Shown here one piece after another: positions 1 to 7,920 of a stretch of 35,502 bases of DNA (position 1 is the first letter of the stretch; each line of letters starts with the position of its first letter). This stretch comes from Provencibacterium sp. (lineage in GTDB: Bacteria > Bacillota > Clostridia > Oscillospirales > Ruminococcaceae). The notes beneath the pieces were generated by a model. It saw only the letters and a program-made list of their open reading frames with translations, had not been told where the DNA came from and did no database searches. The position numbers and the translations under genes were made by a program. The DNA lies in assembly GCA_022792175.1 (NCBI GenBank), contig JAAWAN010000034.1, forward strand, positions 1 to 35,502, written 5' to 3'.

Positions 1-233
1 GGAAAAGAAAGCGATTTGAGGGGAAGCGGTTCGACCCTATACCCCCGCCCTTTACCTATACACGGAAATGGGGCGGCTCTGGAGGATCTATACCCCGTCG
101 CGCCTTGACAGGCAGCCCCGGCTGTGCTATGGGTGGCGCGGCGACGGGGGATAAATCCGGCAGAGACTCCGTGGACGGAACGGTGAAAACGGGCGGGGAC
201 GCTTCTGGTCACGATGTCCAGAACACATACAAA

Positions 234-270
234 AACACCGCTCCGATTTTGTTGGAAGCGGTGCTTTGTG
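234..270. terminator. hairpin, possible terminator
   Basis: The arms CACCGCTCC and GGAAGCGGTG surround a short T-rich loop and are followed by GCTTTGTG. The stem is strong but the U-tract is poor. It could end a gene lying left of the window. Confidence 0.4.
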
Positions 271-321
271 TAAGATTGACAGCCTATTATGTTATTAGTT
301 TTCTGTTTCCCTTTGTCAAGA

Positions 322-420
322 GAAGATAGCCTGATGATTTTTGCTAGACACGCCAATTTGAAGCACGAATATGGAGACCGTCATTTCTGGGCAAGGGGGT
401 ATTATGCAGATACAGTGGGA
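322..420 (+). pseudogene. fragment of IS200/IS605-family transposase TnpA
   Basis: The frame holding the ATG at 334 reads SLMIFARHANLKHEYG, then DRHFWARGYYADTVG. This matches, from memory of the family, the conserved central block of IS200-type Y1 transposases (SSLMIFDRHANLKYKYGNRHFWARGYYVDTVG-like). Only about 30 of some 150 residues remain. The HUH motif and the catalytic Tyr helix are absent and the frame stops at 472-474, so it cannot transpose. It shows that an IS200/IS605 element once sat just upstream of ppk1. Confidence 0.7.
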
Positions 421-527
421 GGGGCTCACCTTCGCGGCCCCTTGAGGGGCGTTGTCTGCTTCATGCCCTTCTAGGGCTTCTGACTTATTTTCTGCGGGCC
501 GTCCATGTATTTTGCCATGTTTTCTTT

Positions 528-563
528 TTTCTGTTTTTATTGGTATACCGGTAAAAACAGAAA
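528..563. repeat. 36-bp palindrome
   Basis: The arm TTTCTGTTTTTA (528-539) mirrors TAAAAACAGAAA (552-563) around the centre GGTATACC. The only unmatched positions are two T/G pairs, which would form wobbles in RNA. There is no U-tract on either side, so it is not an ordinary terminator. It may be an operator or a relic of the neighbouring insertion sequence. Confidence 0.6.
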
Positions 564-603
564 GGCGCGGCATTTCCATAAAAAGTAGATAAATTATCCG
601 GAA

Positions 604-614
604 TGTGTTAAAAT
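604..614 (+). promoter_or_regulatory. possible extended -10 promoter of ppk1
   Basis: TGTTAAAAT (606-614) is a TGn-TAAAAT extended -10 box about 115 bases before the ppk1 start. No clear -35 box is present at the right distance. Confidence 0.4.
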
Positions 615-727
615 AGCATTGATATCATTCTGAAAGCTCCAATAAGGCAGATGCGGGCAGAAATGGCCGCTGCCACCCTTATTGGGCGCCCGGCCGGGTG
701 CAGCTTTTTAGAAAGGAATGGTGAACA

Positions 728-2929
728 ATGGAAAAACCGGATAATGCTTCTGCAGCGAACTGGGAAATCTCTGAGGAGCCGGCCGCGAAGCCGGATGCCG
801 GGGAGAAGCTGCCGCAGGAGCTTTTTGTCAACCGGGAGCTGAGCTGGCTGCAGTTTAACCGTCGCGTTTTGCTGGAGGCGATGGACCCCTCGGTCCCGCT
901 TTTGGAGCGGCTCAAGTTTCTCGCCATCTATGACTCCAATCTGGATGAGTTTTTCATGGTGCGCGTCGGCTCGCTGCATGATCAGAACCTAGTGGAGCCG
1001 AAGCGCCGGGATGAAATGAGCGGCCTCACTGCCGCCGGGCAGATAGAGGCTATCTTCCACGAGCTGGAGGAGACCCGCCCTCTGCTGCGCTCCTGCTATG
1101 CCGCGCTGCGCGGCCAGCTGAAGGCGGCGGGGGTGGATATTGTGGATGTGCGCAAGATTTCCCGCGTAGAGGACCTGCTGGCGCACAAATGCTTTAAGGA
1201 GGAGATTGAGCCGTTGCTTTCCCCCCAGGTGGTCGACCGGCACCATCCCTTCCCGTTTCTGCGGGGGAAGGAGCAGTATGTTGCCATCTCCTTTTCCACC
1301 AAGAGCAAGGATATCAAGCTGGGCATCATCCCGCTCGGGAACCTGCCGCCCTACTTTATTTTCAGCGTTAACAGCCGCCAGAAGGTGCTCTTTACTGCCG
1401 ATATCGTCTACCGCTATGCGCAGGAGCTTTACTCGAAATATCAGGTGGAGGAGAAGCACCTGCTGCGGGTGACGCGCAATGCGGATATCAGCCCGAACGA
1501 GGCGCTGTTTGATTATGATATGGATTTTCGCGGGATTATGGAGGAGATGCTCAAAAAGCGCAAGCGCCTTTCGGTCGTACGCCTGCAGCTCTCGCATATG
1601 CCCAGCGCCCACCTCTGCCGCTTTCTCTGCCAGAAGCTGGCGGTAGCGCCCGAGCGGCTGGTTATCAATGATTTCTCTCTCGATCTCACCTTCGGATTTC
1701 GGCTGGCGGATGAGCTCTTCCCCGGGAAAAGCGAAATGCGCTATCCGGAGAAAAAGCCCTTTAGCCCCCGCTCCTTCCCGGGGCGCACCGAGATGAAATA
1801 TCTCTCAGAGCACGATATGCTGCTCTGCTATCCGTTTCACAGCATGAAGACCTTTATCGATCTTCTCTATGGGGCGGCGGAGGACCCGACGGTTCTCTCC
1901 ATCAAAATTTCTCTCTACCGGCTGGCCAACCACAGCCGGGTGGTTTCTGCGCTCGTTTATGCGGCCGAAAAGGGGAAGCAGATACTCTGCGTTGTCGAGC
2001 TGCGCGCCCGGTTTGATGAGCAGAACAACATCAGCTATGCGAAGCTTCTGGAGGATGCCGGCTGCACCGTTATCTATGGGCTGAGCGACTACAAGGTGCA
2101 TGCCAAGCTCTGCCTCATCACCCGCCGCCAGCGCGGGAAACTTTGCTATATCACCCAGATCGGCACCGGCAACTACAACGAGAAAACGGCGGAGTTGTAT
2201 ACCGATCTCTGCTATATCACCGCCGATGAAGCGGTCGGCCGCGATGCCGGCGATATCTTTAACGCCCTGTGTGTCGGCGAAACGGTCAGCAGCATGCGCA
2301 GCCTCTGGGCCGCGCCGAACTGCTATCTGAACCGGGTGCTCGAGGGCATTCAGCAGGAGATTGACTATCAGCGCTCGGGCGGGGAGGGGCTCATCGTTAT
2401 CAAGGTCAATTCCCTCAACGACATGCAGGTGATGGAGAAGCTCATCGAGGCCTCCCAGGCGGGGGTGCGGGTAGAGCTGTTTGTGCGCGGCATCTGCTGC
2501 CTGCGCCCGGGAATCAGGGGCTATACCGACCGGATTGTGATCCGCAGCGTCGTCGGGCGGTATCTGGAGCATATGCGCATCTTCCTGTTCGGCTCCGGAA
2601 AGCGGCGGCATATCCATATCGGTTCGGGCGACCTGCTCGGGCGAAACACCCGCAGAAGGGTGGAGGTGTTTGCCGAGGTACGCTCCGAGGAGCTGCAGAC
2701 GGAGATTTTAAAGATTCTGCATATCATCCGGCACGACAACATAAAATCCTGGACGATGCAGCCGGACGGCAGCTACATAAAGCCCGAGCGGGGAGATAAA
2801 AAGCCGGCAGACAGCCAGATGGAGCTTTACCGCTATTTCGCTTCCCGCGCCGAAAAACCGCAGGAGGGCTCTCCGCTTCGGGGAAGGCTGGCGGGGAAGA
2901 TACGCGGCATGCTGCAAAAGCGCTCCTAG
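728..2929 (+). CDS. ppk1: polyphosphate kinase 1
   Basis: Reversibly transfers the gamma phosphate of ATP to a growing inorganic polyphosphate chain (stress and phosphate storage). The 733-aa length is typical of PPK1. The N domain begins with FVNRELSWLQFNRRVL near residue 33 and is followed by YDSNLDEFFMVRVG. The phospholipase-D-like catalytic half contains DYKVHAKLCLI with His458, the expected phospho-histidine (E. coli H435 equivalent), and RYLEHMRIF with His615 (E. coli H592 equivalent). RRVEVFAEV near the end is also conserved. The ATG follows the ribosome binding site AGAAAGGA. A hairpin terminator follows at once, so it is probably monocistronic. Confidence 0.96.
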   Translation: MEKPDNASAANWEISEEPAAKPDAGEKLPQELFVNRELSWLQFNRRVLLEAMDPSVPLLERLKFLAIYDSNLDEFFMVRVGSLHDQNLVEPKRRDEMSGLTAAGQIEAIFHELEETRPLLRSCYAALRGQLKAAGVDIVDVRKISRVEDLLAHKCFKEEIEPLLSPQVVDRHHPFPFLRGKEQYVAISFSTKSKDIKLGIIPLGNLPPYFIFSVNSRQKVLFTADIVYRYAQELYSKYQVEEKHLLRVTRNADISPNEALFDYDMDFRGIMEEMLKKRKRLSVVRLQLSHMPSAHLCRFLCQKLAVAPERLVINDFSLDLTFGFRLADELFPGKSEMRYPEKKPFSPRSFPGRTEMKYLSEHDMLLCYPFHSMKTFIDLLYGAAEDPTVLSIKISLYRLANHSRVVSALVYAAEKGKQILCVVELRARFDEQNNISYAKLLEDAGCTVIYGLSDYKVHAKLCLITRRQRGKLCYITQIGTGNYNEKTAELYTDLCYITADEAVGRDAGDIFNALCVGETVSSMRSLWAAPNCYLNRVLEGIQQEIDYQRSGGEGLIVIKVNSLNDMQVMEKLIEASQAGVRVELFVRGICCLRPGIRGYTDRIVIRSVVGRYLEHMRIFLFGSGKRRHIHIGSGDLLGRNTRRRVEVFAEVRSEELQTEILKILHIIRHDNIKSWTMQPDGSYIKPERGDKKPADSQMELYRYFASRAEKPQEGSPLRGRLAGKIRGMLQKRS

Positions 2930-2940
2930 TCCTTCTCTTT

Positions 2941-2978
2941 ATCCGGCCCCTTGAAAAGGCGGGCCGGATTCCTCTTTA
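2941..2978 (+). terminator. terminator after ppk1
   Basis: ATCCGGCCC and GGGCCGGAT form a perfect 9-bp stem followed by TCCTCTTTAT. Confidence 0.75.
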
Positions 2979-3014
2979 TCTATCCCAAACAAATGACAAA
3001 AGGAGAAAACAGAC

Positions 3015-4100
3015 ATGCCGGAATTTATCAAAGGGAGAGAGCTCTCCGCCCGCTTTTATGAGGAGATAGCCGCCCCCATCCTGCGGCGGCAGTTCCCGGA
3101 GCTTCCCCTTTCAGCAGGGTTTTTAGGCTATGGATCGGATGTTCTGGGCTACGATGACCCAGTTTCCACCGACCACATGTGGGGGCCGCGTTTTTATCTT
3201 TTTTTGAGGGAGGAGGATTTTTCGCAGGCGCCGCATATTATGCGGGCCTTCTCCGAAAACTTCCCCGTTCGGTATCTGGGCTACTGCGTTCATTTTTCCG
3301 AGCCGGACCCGAATGATAACGGCGTACGCCATCCCGAGCCGGAGCACACCGGCCCGGTCTCGCCGCTCGTCTTTATCCATACGGTAAAGGGCTATCTGCA
3401 GCAGTATCTGGGAACCGGGGAGCTGAAGGAGCTCTCGCCTGCGGACTGGCTCTCCTTCAGCGAGCACCGTCTGCTGGCGCTACGAAAAGCCAGCTTTTTC
3501 CGGGATGACCTCGGCTTTTTAAAAGAGCTGCAGCAGCTTCATTTTTATCCCGAGCCGGTGCTTTGCTACCTGCTGGCCTCCAACTGGTCGCTCATCGCCG
3601 AGGAGCAGGCGTTCGTGCGCCGGTGCGCCGATGTTGGGGATGAGACCGGCTCGATGCTCGCCTGCGCGCGCATAGCCGAGCGGCTGATGCGGCTGGTGTT
3701 TCTTTACTGCGGGGAATATGCCCCCTACAGCAAATGGTTCGGAACGGCCTTCTCCCGCCTGCCGGCAGACCCGGCCATTTCAGAGGCCATCTCGGGCGCG
3801 CTCTCTGCCCGGGAGATTGGGGAGAGGGAAGAGCTTCTGGTGCAGGCGCAAATCCTGGTGGCCGGGGTACATAATGCCAGCGGGCTGACTTCGCCGGTAG
3901 AGGTGCGGGTACAAAACTATTTTGGGCGCAATATCCGGGTAATCTTCGCCGACCGGATAGCGCAGGCCATCGCTTCGCGGCTGCAGGGGACGCCGCTCTC
4001 CCATCTGCCGCTTATCGGGACGCTGAGCGGAGTAGCAAACTTTACCGCGATTTCCGATTCGCCCAAAGAGCTCAGCCGGGTGAAGGCGCTCTACCTTTAG
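3015..4100 (+). CDS. DUF4037 domain protein
   Basis: A 361-aa soluble protein. The block GYGSDVLGYDDPVSTDHMWG (residues 38-57) followed by PRFYLFL is the hallmark of DUF4037 proteins, which look like divergent nucleotidyltransferases: a GS pair followed by acidic residues. The C-terminal two thirds is helical with no motif I recognise. The substrate is unknown. The start follows AAAGGAG at good spacing. It lies 47 bases before a P-loop kinase-like gene on the same strand, and the two may act together as modifying enzymes; this is inference from position only. Confidence 0.8.
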   Translation: MPEFIKGRELSARFYEEIAAPILRRQFPELPLSAGFLGYGSDVLGYDDPVSTDHMWGPRFYLFLREEDFSQAPHIMRAFSENFPVRYLGYCVHFSEPDPNDNGVRHPEPEHTGPVSPLVFIHTVKGYLQQYLGTGELKELSPADWLSFSEHRLLALRKASFFRDDLGFLKELQQLHFYPEPVLCYLLASNWSLIAEEQAFVRRCADVGDETGSMLACARIAERLMRLVFLYCGEYAPYSKWFGTAFSRLPADPAISEAISGALSAREIGEREELLVQAQILVAGVHNASGLTSPVEVRVQNYFGRNIRVIFADRIAQAIASRLQGTPLSHLPLIGTLSGVANFTAISDSPKELSRVKALYL

Positions 4101-4147
4101 TCTCCGGCAGAGAGCGAAAAAAGAGCCATAGAGAGAGGGAAAGCGAT

Positions 4148-4696
4148 ATGGCAAAGGTCATTTTAATCTGCGGAAAAATCTGCTGCGGCAAGAGCACTTA
4201 TGGAGAGCGGCTACGGGCACAGGAAAAGGCGGCGCTGCTTTCGGTGGATGAGCTGATGCTGGCCCTCTTTGGCCAGCACGCGGGGGAAAAGCATGACGAT
4301 TACACTGCGCGCGTACAGGCGTATCTCTACCAGAAGTCGCTCGAGCTGCTGGCGGCCGGCATGAGGGTTATTCTGGACTGGGGGTTCTGGACGCGGGAGA
4401 GCAGATGCTTCGCCCGGAGATTTTATGAAAAGAGGGGCATCCCTCTGGAATTTCATTATATCGATATCAGCGAGAGGTGCTGGCGGGAGCGGCTGAAAAA
4501 GCGCAATGCCGCTGTTTTAAATGGGCAGGCGAACGCTTATTTTGTTGATGAAGGGCTCTCCGAAAAGTTTTCCTCCCTCTTTGAAGCGCCGAAGAGGGAG
4601 GAAATCGACTGCTGGCTGGGAGAGCCGGAGCTCAGAGCGCTGTTCGGTGAGAAAGGCGTAAAAGAGGAAAGGAGAAGCCACGGTGCAGATTCATGA
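4148..4696 (+). CDS. AAA-type P-loop kinase-like protein
   Basis: A 182-aa protein with an N-terminal Walker A motif GKICCGKST (residues 9-17) right after a beta strand. This is the layout of small ATP-binding kinases of the zeta toxin / chloramphenicol phosphotransferase type (AAA_33-like). VILDWGFWTRESR near residues 75-87 resembles the Walker B/substrate region, and RCWRERLKKRN is a basic LID-like helix. The substrate is unknown. Its last codons overlap the GTG start of the AraC-type gene by 14 bases, implying co-translation. No partner antitoxin is seen. Confidence 0.75.
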   Translation: MAKVILICGKICCGKSTYGERLRAQEKAALLSVDELMLALFGQHAGEKHDDYTARVQAYLYQKSLELLAAGMRVILDWGFWTRESRCFARRFYEKRGIPLEFHYIDISERCWRERLKKRNAAVLNGQANAYFVDEGLSEKFSSLFEAPKREEIDCWLGEPELRALFGEKGVKEERRSHGADS

Positions 4697-5555
4697 TTCC
4701 TGCAGGAGCGCGATTGAAGCCTGCCTGAAAACGAAATCGTTCGCCATTGCCCGGCTGTATAACGATGAGAAGACGATGAGCATCCATATCCATGACTGCA
4801 ACGAGGTCTATTTCTCCATCTCGGGCGGAAAGCAGTTTTTGATTGATAACCGGGTCTATGAATTTGGGCCGGGAGATATTTTTTTCATCAACCAGTTTGA
4901 GAGCCACTATCTCTCCCAGGTGGACCGGATGACCCATGAGCGGGTGGTGATGTCCATCCACCCGGAATATCTCAAGCGCTTTTCCACGCCGCAGACCGAC
5001 CTCGGCTACTGCTTCAGCTGCCGGGATACCCCCTTTGGGCACCGGGTTACCCTTACTGAGGAGGAGCGCCGGCGCTTTACCTATTATATTCACCGGCTTT
5101 CGGAAAACGGCGAATTCGGTCAGGATATTCTGGACCAGGCGGCCTTTCTCGAGCTGATGACCTACTTGAATCGCATTTTCATCTCCCACTGCTCGAAAGG
5201 GGCGGATACGCCTTCCGCTGCCCCGGAGGGCCATACCCGCCATGGGCAGATTGATGAAATCCTTTCCTACATTAACCAGCACCTGTCGGAGGAATTGAGC
5301 ATCCCCCTTCTGGCGGCCCATTTTTATCTCAGCGGCTCCTACCTGTGCAAAATTTTTAAAGACTCTACCGGAACCACCGTTAACCGCTATATCATCGCCA
5401 AGCGGATTTCCCGCGCCAAGGCCCTGCTGATGCAGGGGCACTCGGTAGCGGAAACCGGCAGCCTGTGCGGTTTTCGGGATTACAGCAACTTTTTAAAGGC
5501 CTTTACCCGGATTGTAGGCATCTCCCCTAAAAAATATGCCTCCTATGAACATTGA
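4683..5555 (+). CDS. AraC-family transcriptional regulator
   Basis: A 290-aa regulator. The N-terminal cupin domain has the IHIHDCNEVYFSISGG strand pair (about residues 33-48) for sugar sensing. The C-terminal region from about residue 190 carries two helix-turn-helix motifs (LSIPLLAAHFYLSGSYLCKI, then the block ending FRDYSNFLKAFTRIVGISPKKY). It starts with GTG, chosen because AAAGGAG lies 8 bases upstream; it overlaps the previous gene. Next downstream on the same strand are the GH88 hydrolase and isomerase genes, so it probably activates them when an unsaturated uronic acid sugar is present. That role is inferred. Confidence 0.9.
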   Translation: MQIHDSCRSAIEACLKTKSFAIARLYNDEKTMSIHIHDCNEVYFSISGGKQFLIDNRVYEFGPGDIFFINQFESHYLSQVDRMTHERVVMSIHPEYLKRFSTPQTDLGYCFSCRDTPFGHRVTLTEEERRRFTYYIHRLSENGEFGQDILDQAAFLELMTYLNRIFISHCSKGADTPSAAPEGHTRHGQIDEILSYINQHLSEELSIPLLAAHFYLSGSYLCKIFKDSTGTTVNRYIIAKRISRAKALLMQGHSVAETGSLCGFRDYSNFLKAFTRIVGISPKKYASYEH

Positions 5556-5654
5556 GCCCAGGCCCTTCCGGCTGAGAAGCGAAAAGAGATTTTTAAAGGG
5601 AATGAAAGCAGAGGGCAGAGCCTTTGGGGGTTTCTCCCTATGCTTTTCCTTCCC

Positions 5655-5684
5655 TTTTCCGCTTTTTGGCGGCAAAGCGGAAAA
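5655..5684 (+). terminator. hairpin after araC-type gene
   Basis: TTTTCCGCTTT and AAAGCGGAAAA form a perfect 11-bp stem around an 8-base loop. It is followed by AACTTTTAT, a modest U-tract. Confidence 0.5.
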
Positions 5685-5714
5685 AACTTTTATGGGAGAA
5701 GAGGATTTGCAAGA

Positions 5715-5761
5715 TTCCTGTTAAGATATGACAGGAAACAGAAATTCTTCCATGCTATAAT
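5715..5761 (+). promoter_or_regulatory. candidate promoter and operator for the uronate genes
   Basis: TGCTATAAT (5753-5761) is an extended -10 box. In the -35 position there is no TTGACA but an inverted repeat TTCCTGT-N9-ACAGGAA (5715-5721 and 5731-5737). A weak -35 with a palindrome over it is what an activator-dependent (AraC-type) promoter would look like. Confidence 0.5.
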
Positions 5762-5833
5762 GAAAATATTCTATAAAGTACTATACAGTTATCTGAATAA
5801 TTGTATCTAAATTACAAACAGGGAGGGCCTGAA

Positions 5834-7045
5834 ATGGAAGAAAAAATGGGGAAGTGCTCCAATCAGGAGTGGCTGGATGGGGCATATGACAAACTGCTCC
5901 TCAAAATGAAGGCGGAATGTGCGCGCATCGGCACCATGATTCCCTACACGACCGGCGAGGATGGGAAGTATCACGACATCACCGAGACCCCCTGGGGCAA
6001 CAGGGATGGCAAGAAAAGCGTCGGCTTCTGGACCAACGGCTTCTGGCCGGGCATGCTGTGGCAGATGTATGAGGCCACCGGCGACGAGGCCTATAAGTCT
6101 GCGGCCGTGGGCGTTGAGGAGCGGCTGGATGTGCTGCTTAAAAGCCCGGAGACGGTGGATCACGATGTCGGCTTTCTGTTTTTGCTCTCCTCTGTCGCCA
6201 ACTACCGCAAGACCGGGGATGCGGATGCCCGCCGCCGGGGGCTGCTGGCTGCCAGCACGCTGGCCGCGCGCTACAATCTGGATGGGAAATTCCTCCGCGC
6301 CTGGAATGGACCGCGGCAGAACCAGATGACGAAAATGATGGGCGGCGGCGATATCCGGGGCTGGATGATTATCGACTGCATGATGAATATCCCGCTGCTC
6401 TACTGGGCGGCAAAGGAGCTGGATGATCCCCGCTTTGAGAAAATTGCCGTTAACCATGCGAAAACCGCCCAGCAGTATATTGCCCGGCCGGATGGAAGCT
6501 GCAACCACATTGTGGCCTTTGACCCGGATACCGGCGAGTATCTGAATAATCCCGGCGGGCAGGGGTATCAGTCGGGCTCCTCCTGGAGCCGCGGCCAGGC
6601 CTGGGCGGTATACGGCTTTGCCTTAAGCTACCGCCATACGGGGGAGCGCTCCTTCCTTGATACCGCCAAGAGCTGCGCGCACTACTGCATCGCCAATATG
6701 GCCGTCAGCGACTGGCTGCCGCTGGTGGACTACCGCCAGCCGGAGCAGCCCCTCAAATATGATTCCACCGCGGCGATGATTACCGTCTGCGGCCTGCTGG
6801 AGATTGCGGAGCATGTCGATAAAGAGGAGGCCCGCTTTTATACCGGGGCCGCCTACCGCATTCTGCGGGCATGCGATGAGCGGTTTGTCAACTGGGACCC
6901 GCAGGCGGACTCGATTGTAGATGGCGGCACCTTCTTCTATAACGATCCCACCGGCCAGAACACCGAGATACCGATTATCTATGCGGACTATTACTTCATT
7001 GAGGCGATCCTTCGTCTGAAGGGGAAAAGCCTGTTCGTCTGGTAA
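5834..7045 (+). CDS. unsaturated glucuronyl hydrolase (GH88/GH105-like)
   Basis: Releases the unsaturated uronic acid from the non-reducing end of disaccharides made by polysaccharide lyases (for example from chondroitin or hyaluronan) by hydrating the C4-C5 double bond. The 403-aa protein has the alpha6/alpha6-barrel signatures FWTNGFWPGMLWQMYEATGD, DHDVGFLFL and SSWSRGQAWAVYGFALSYRH. Asp111 in DHDVGF and Asp181 in IIDCMMN fit the two catalytic Asp residues of the UGL family. There is no signal peptide, so it acts in the cytoplasm on imported disaccharides. I chose the ATG at 5834 because GGGAGGG precedes it; an upstream in-frame TTG at 5801 lacks such a site. No transporter is seen beside it. 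Confidence 0.9.
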   Translation: MEEKMGKCSNQEWLDGAYDKLLLKMKAECARIGTMIPYTTGEDGKYHDITETPWGNRDGKKSVGFWTNGFWPGMLWQMYEATGDEAYKSAAVGVEERLDVLLKSPETVDHDVGFLFLLSSVANYRKTGDADARRRGLLAASTLAARYNLDGKFLRAWNGPRQNQMTKMMGGGDIRGWMIIDCMMNIPLLYWAAKELDDPRFEKIAVNHAKTAQQYIARPDGSCNHIVAFDPDTGEYLNNPGGQGYQSGSSWSRGQAWAVYGFALSYRHTGERSFLDTAKSCAHYCIANMAVSDWLPLVDYRQPEQPLKYDSTAAMITVCGLLEIAEHVDKEEARFYTGAAYRILRACDERFVNWDPQADSIVDGGTFFYNDPTGQNTEIPIIYADYYFIEAILRLKGKSLFVW

Positions 7046-7063
7046 AAGAATAAGCGCGAAGGC

Positions 7064-7105
7064 CCCGCCGGCCGAGGGAGGTTTTCCCCGGCCTCTGCCG
7101 GCGGG
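7064..7105 (+). other. hairpin between the two uronate genes
   Basis: CCCGCCGGC (7064-7072) pairs with GCCGGCGGG (7097-7105), then AGGGTCTTT. It could be a leaky terminator or an mRNA-stability hairpin that sets different levels for the two genes. Confidence 0.45.
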
Positions 7106-7185
7106 AGGGTCTTTAGATGAATAAACCGCTGCCGGGCGGCTGCCAGGTAGGGACGGCTGCCGGGTGGATAAAGGAGAGAAAAGCC

Positions 7186-7821
7186 ATGAAAATTGCACTC
7201 ATCAACGAAAACAGCCAGGCGGCAAAAAACGGCGTTATTCTCGCGGCGCTCAAAAAGGTCGTGGAGCCGATGGGACACACGGTGGATAACTACGGGATGT
7301 ATGCGGCCGATGATGCGGCTCAGCTCACCTATGTTCAGTGCGGCATTCTGGGGGCCATTCTGCTGAATAGTGGTGCGGCTGACTTTGTCATTACCGGCTG
7401 CGGCACCGGCGAGGGGGCCATGCTGGCGATGAACAGCTTCCCGGGCGTACTCTGCGGGCATGTGGAGGACCCGGTGGATGCCTACACCTTCGCCCATGTG
7501 AACGACGGAAACGCCGTGGCCATGCCGTTTGCCAAGGGCTTTGGCTGGGGAGGCGAGCTGAACCTGGAATATGTCTTTGAAAAACTGTTCGGCTTTGGAC
7601 ATGGCCAGGGCTATCCCCCCGAGCGGGTGGAGCCGGAGATGCGCAACAAGCGGATTCTGGATGAGGTTCGGGCCAAAACGCTGCGCCCGCTCCTTGAGGG
7701 GCTCAAAGAGATTGATCAGCAGCTGGTGAAGGGTGCAGTGGCCGGCGCGCACTTTAAAGAGCTGTTTTTTGCCTCCTGTAAGGATGAGGCCATTGCGGAC
7801 TATGTCAAGAGCCTGCTGTAA
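7186..7821 (+). CDS. RpiB/LacAB-family sugar isomerase, possibly DhuI-like
   Basis: A 211-aa member of the RpiB/LacA/LacB fold: MKIALINENSQ start, and ITGCGTGEGAMLAMN with Cys72 at the catalytic thiol position. It has the longer C-terminal tail that separates this subgroup from ordinary ribose-5-phosphate isomerase B (about 150 aa). An RpiB-like streptococcal enzyme of about this size, DhuI, isomerises 4-deoxy-5-hexosulose uronate, the spontaneous product of unsaturated glucuronyl hydrolase. As this gene directly follows such a hydrolase, that activity is the best guess. The start at 7186 follows GGAGAG. An upstream in-frame ATG at 7117 is less likely because it would add 23 atypical residues. 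Confidence 0.8.
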   Translation: MKIALINENSQAAKNGVILAALKKVVEPMGHTVDNYGMYAADDAAQLTYVQCGILGAILLNSGAADFVITGCGTGEGAMLAMNSFPGVLCGHVEDPVDAYTFAHVNDGNAVAMPFAKGFGWGGELNLEYVFEKLFGFGHGQGYPPERVEPEMRNKRILDEVRAKTLRPLLEGLKEIDQQLVKGAVAGAHFKELFFASCKDEAIADYVKSLL

Positions 7822-7838
7822 CCCCTTTTTTGATTGAG

Positions 7839-7895
7839 AGAGCGCCCGTGAAGAGGGAAACCGATAAAGGTTTCATCTTTGCGGGCGCTCTTTTT
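7839..7895 (+). terminator. terminator of the uronate operon
   Basis: AGAGCGCCCG (7839-7848) pairs perfectly with CGGGCGCTCT (7882-7891), followed by TTTTT. Confidence 0.85.
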
Positions 7896-7920
7896 AAGAG
7901 GGGGAGAGCATATGGATTGT

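Larger units (their letters stand above)
1..727. other. gene-poor region upstream of ppk1
   Basis: No convincing intact gene is visible here. One frame is open from base 3 to 329, but it has no good start, an unusual Gly/Arg/Pro-rich composition, and runs through a hairpin at 234-270, so I do not call it. The region holds that hairpin, a transposase fragment (about 322-420), a long AT-rich palindrome (528-563) and the likely ppk1 promoter (around 606-614). Confidence 0.6.

Noticed and set aside
3-329. Open frame at the left edge, possible 3' end of a gene
   Set aside because: Odd Gly/Arg-rich composition, no recognisable family, and it runs through a hairpin and into the transposase fragment region.
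5801-5833. Upstream TTG start for the GH88 hydrolase
   Set aside because: No ribosome binding site, whereas the ATG at 5834 has GGGAGGG at proper spacing.
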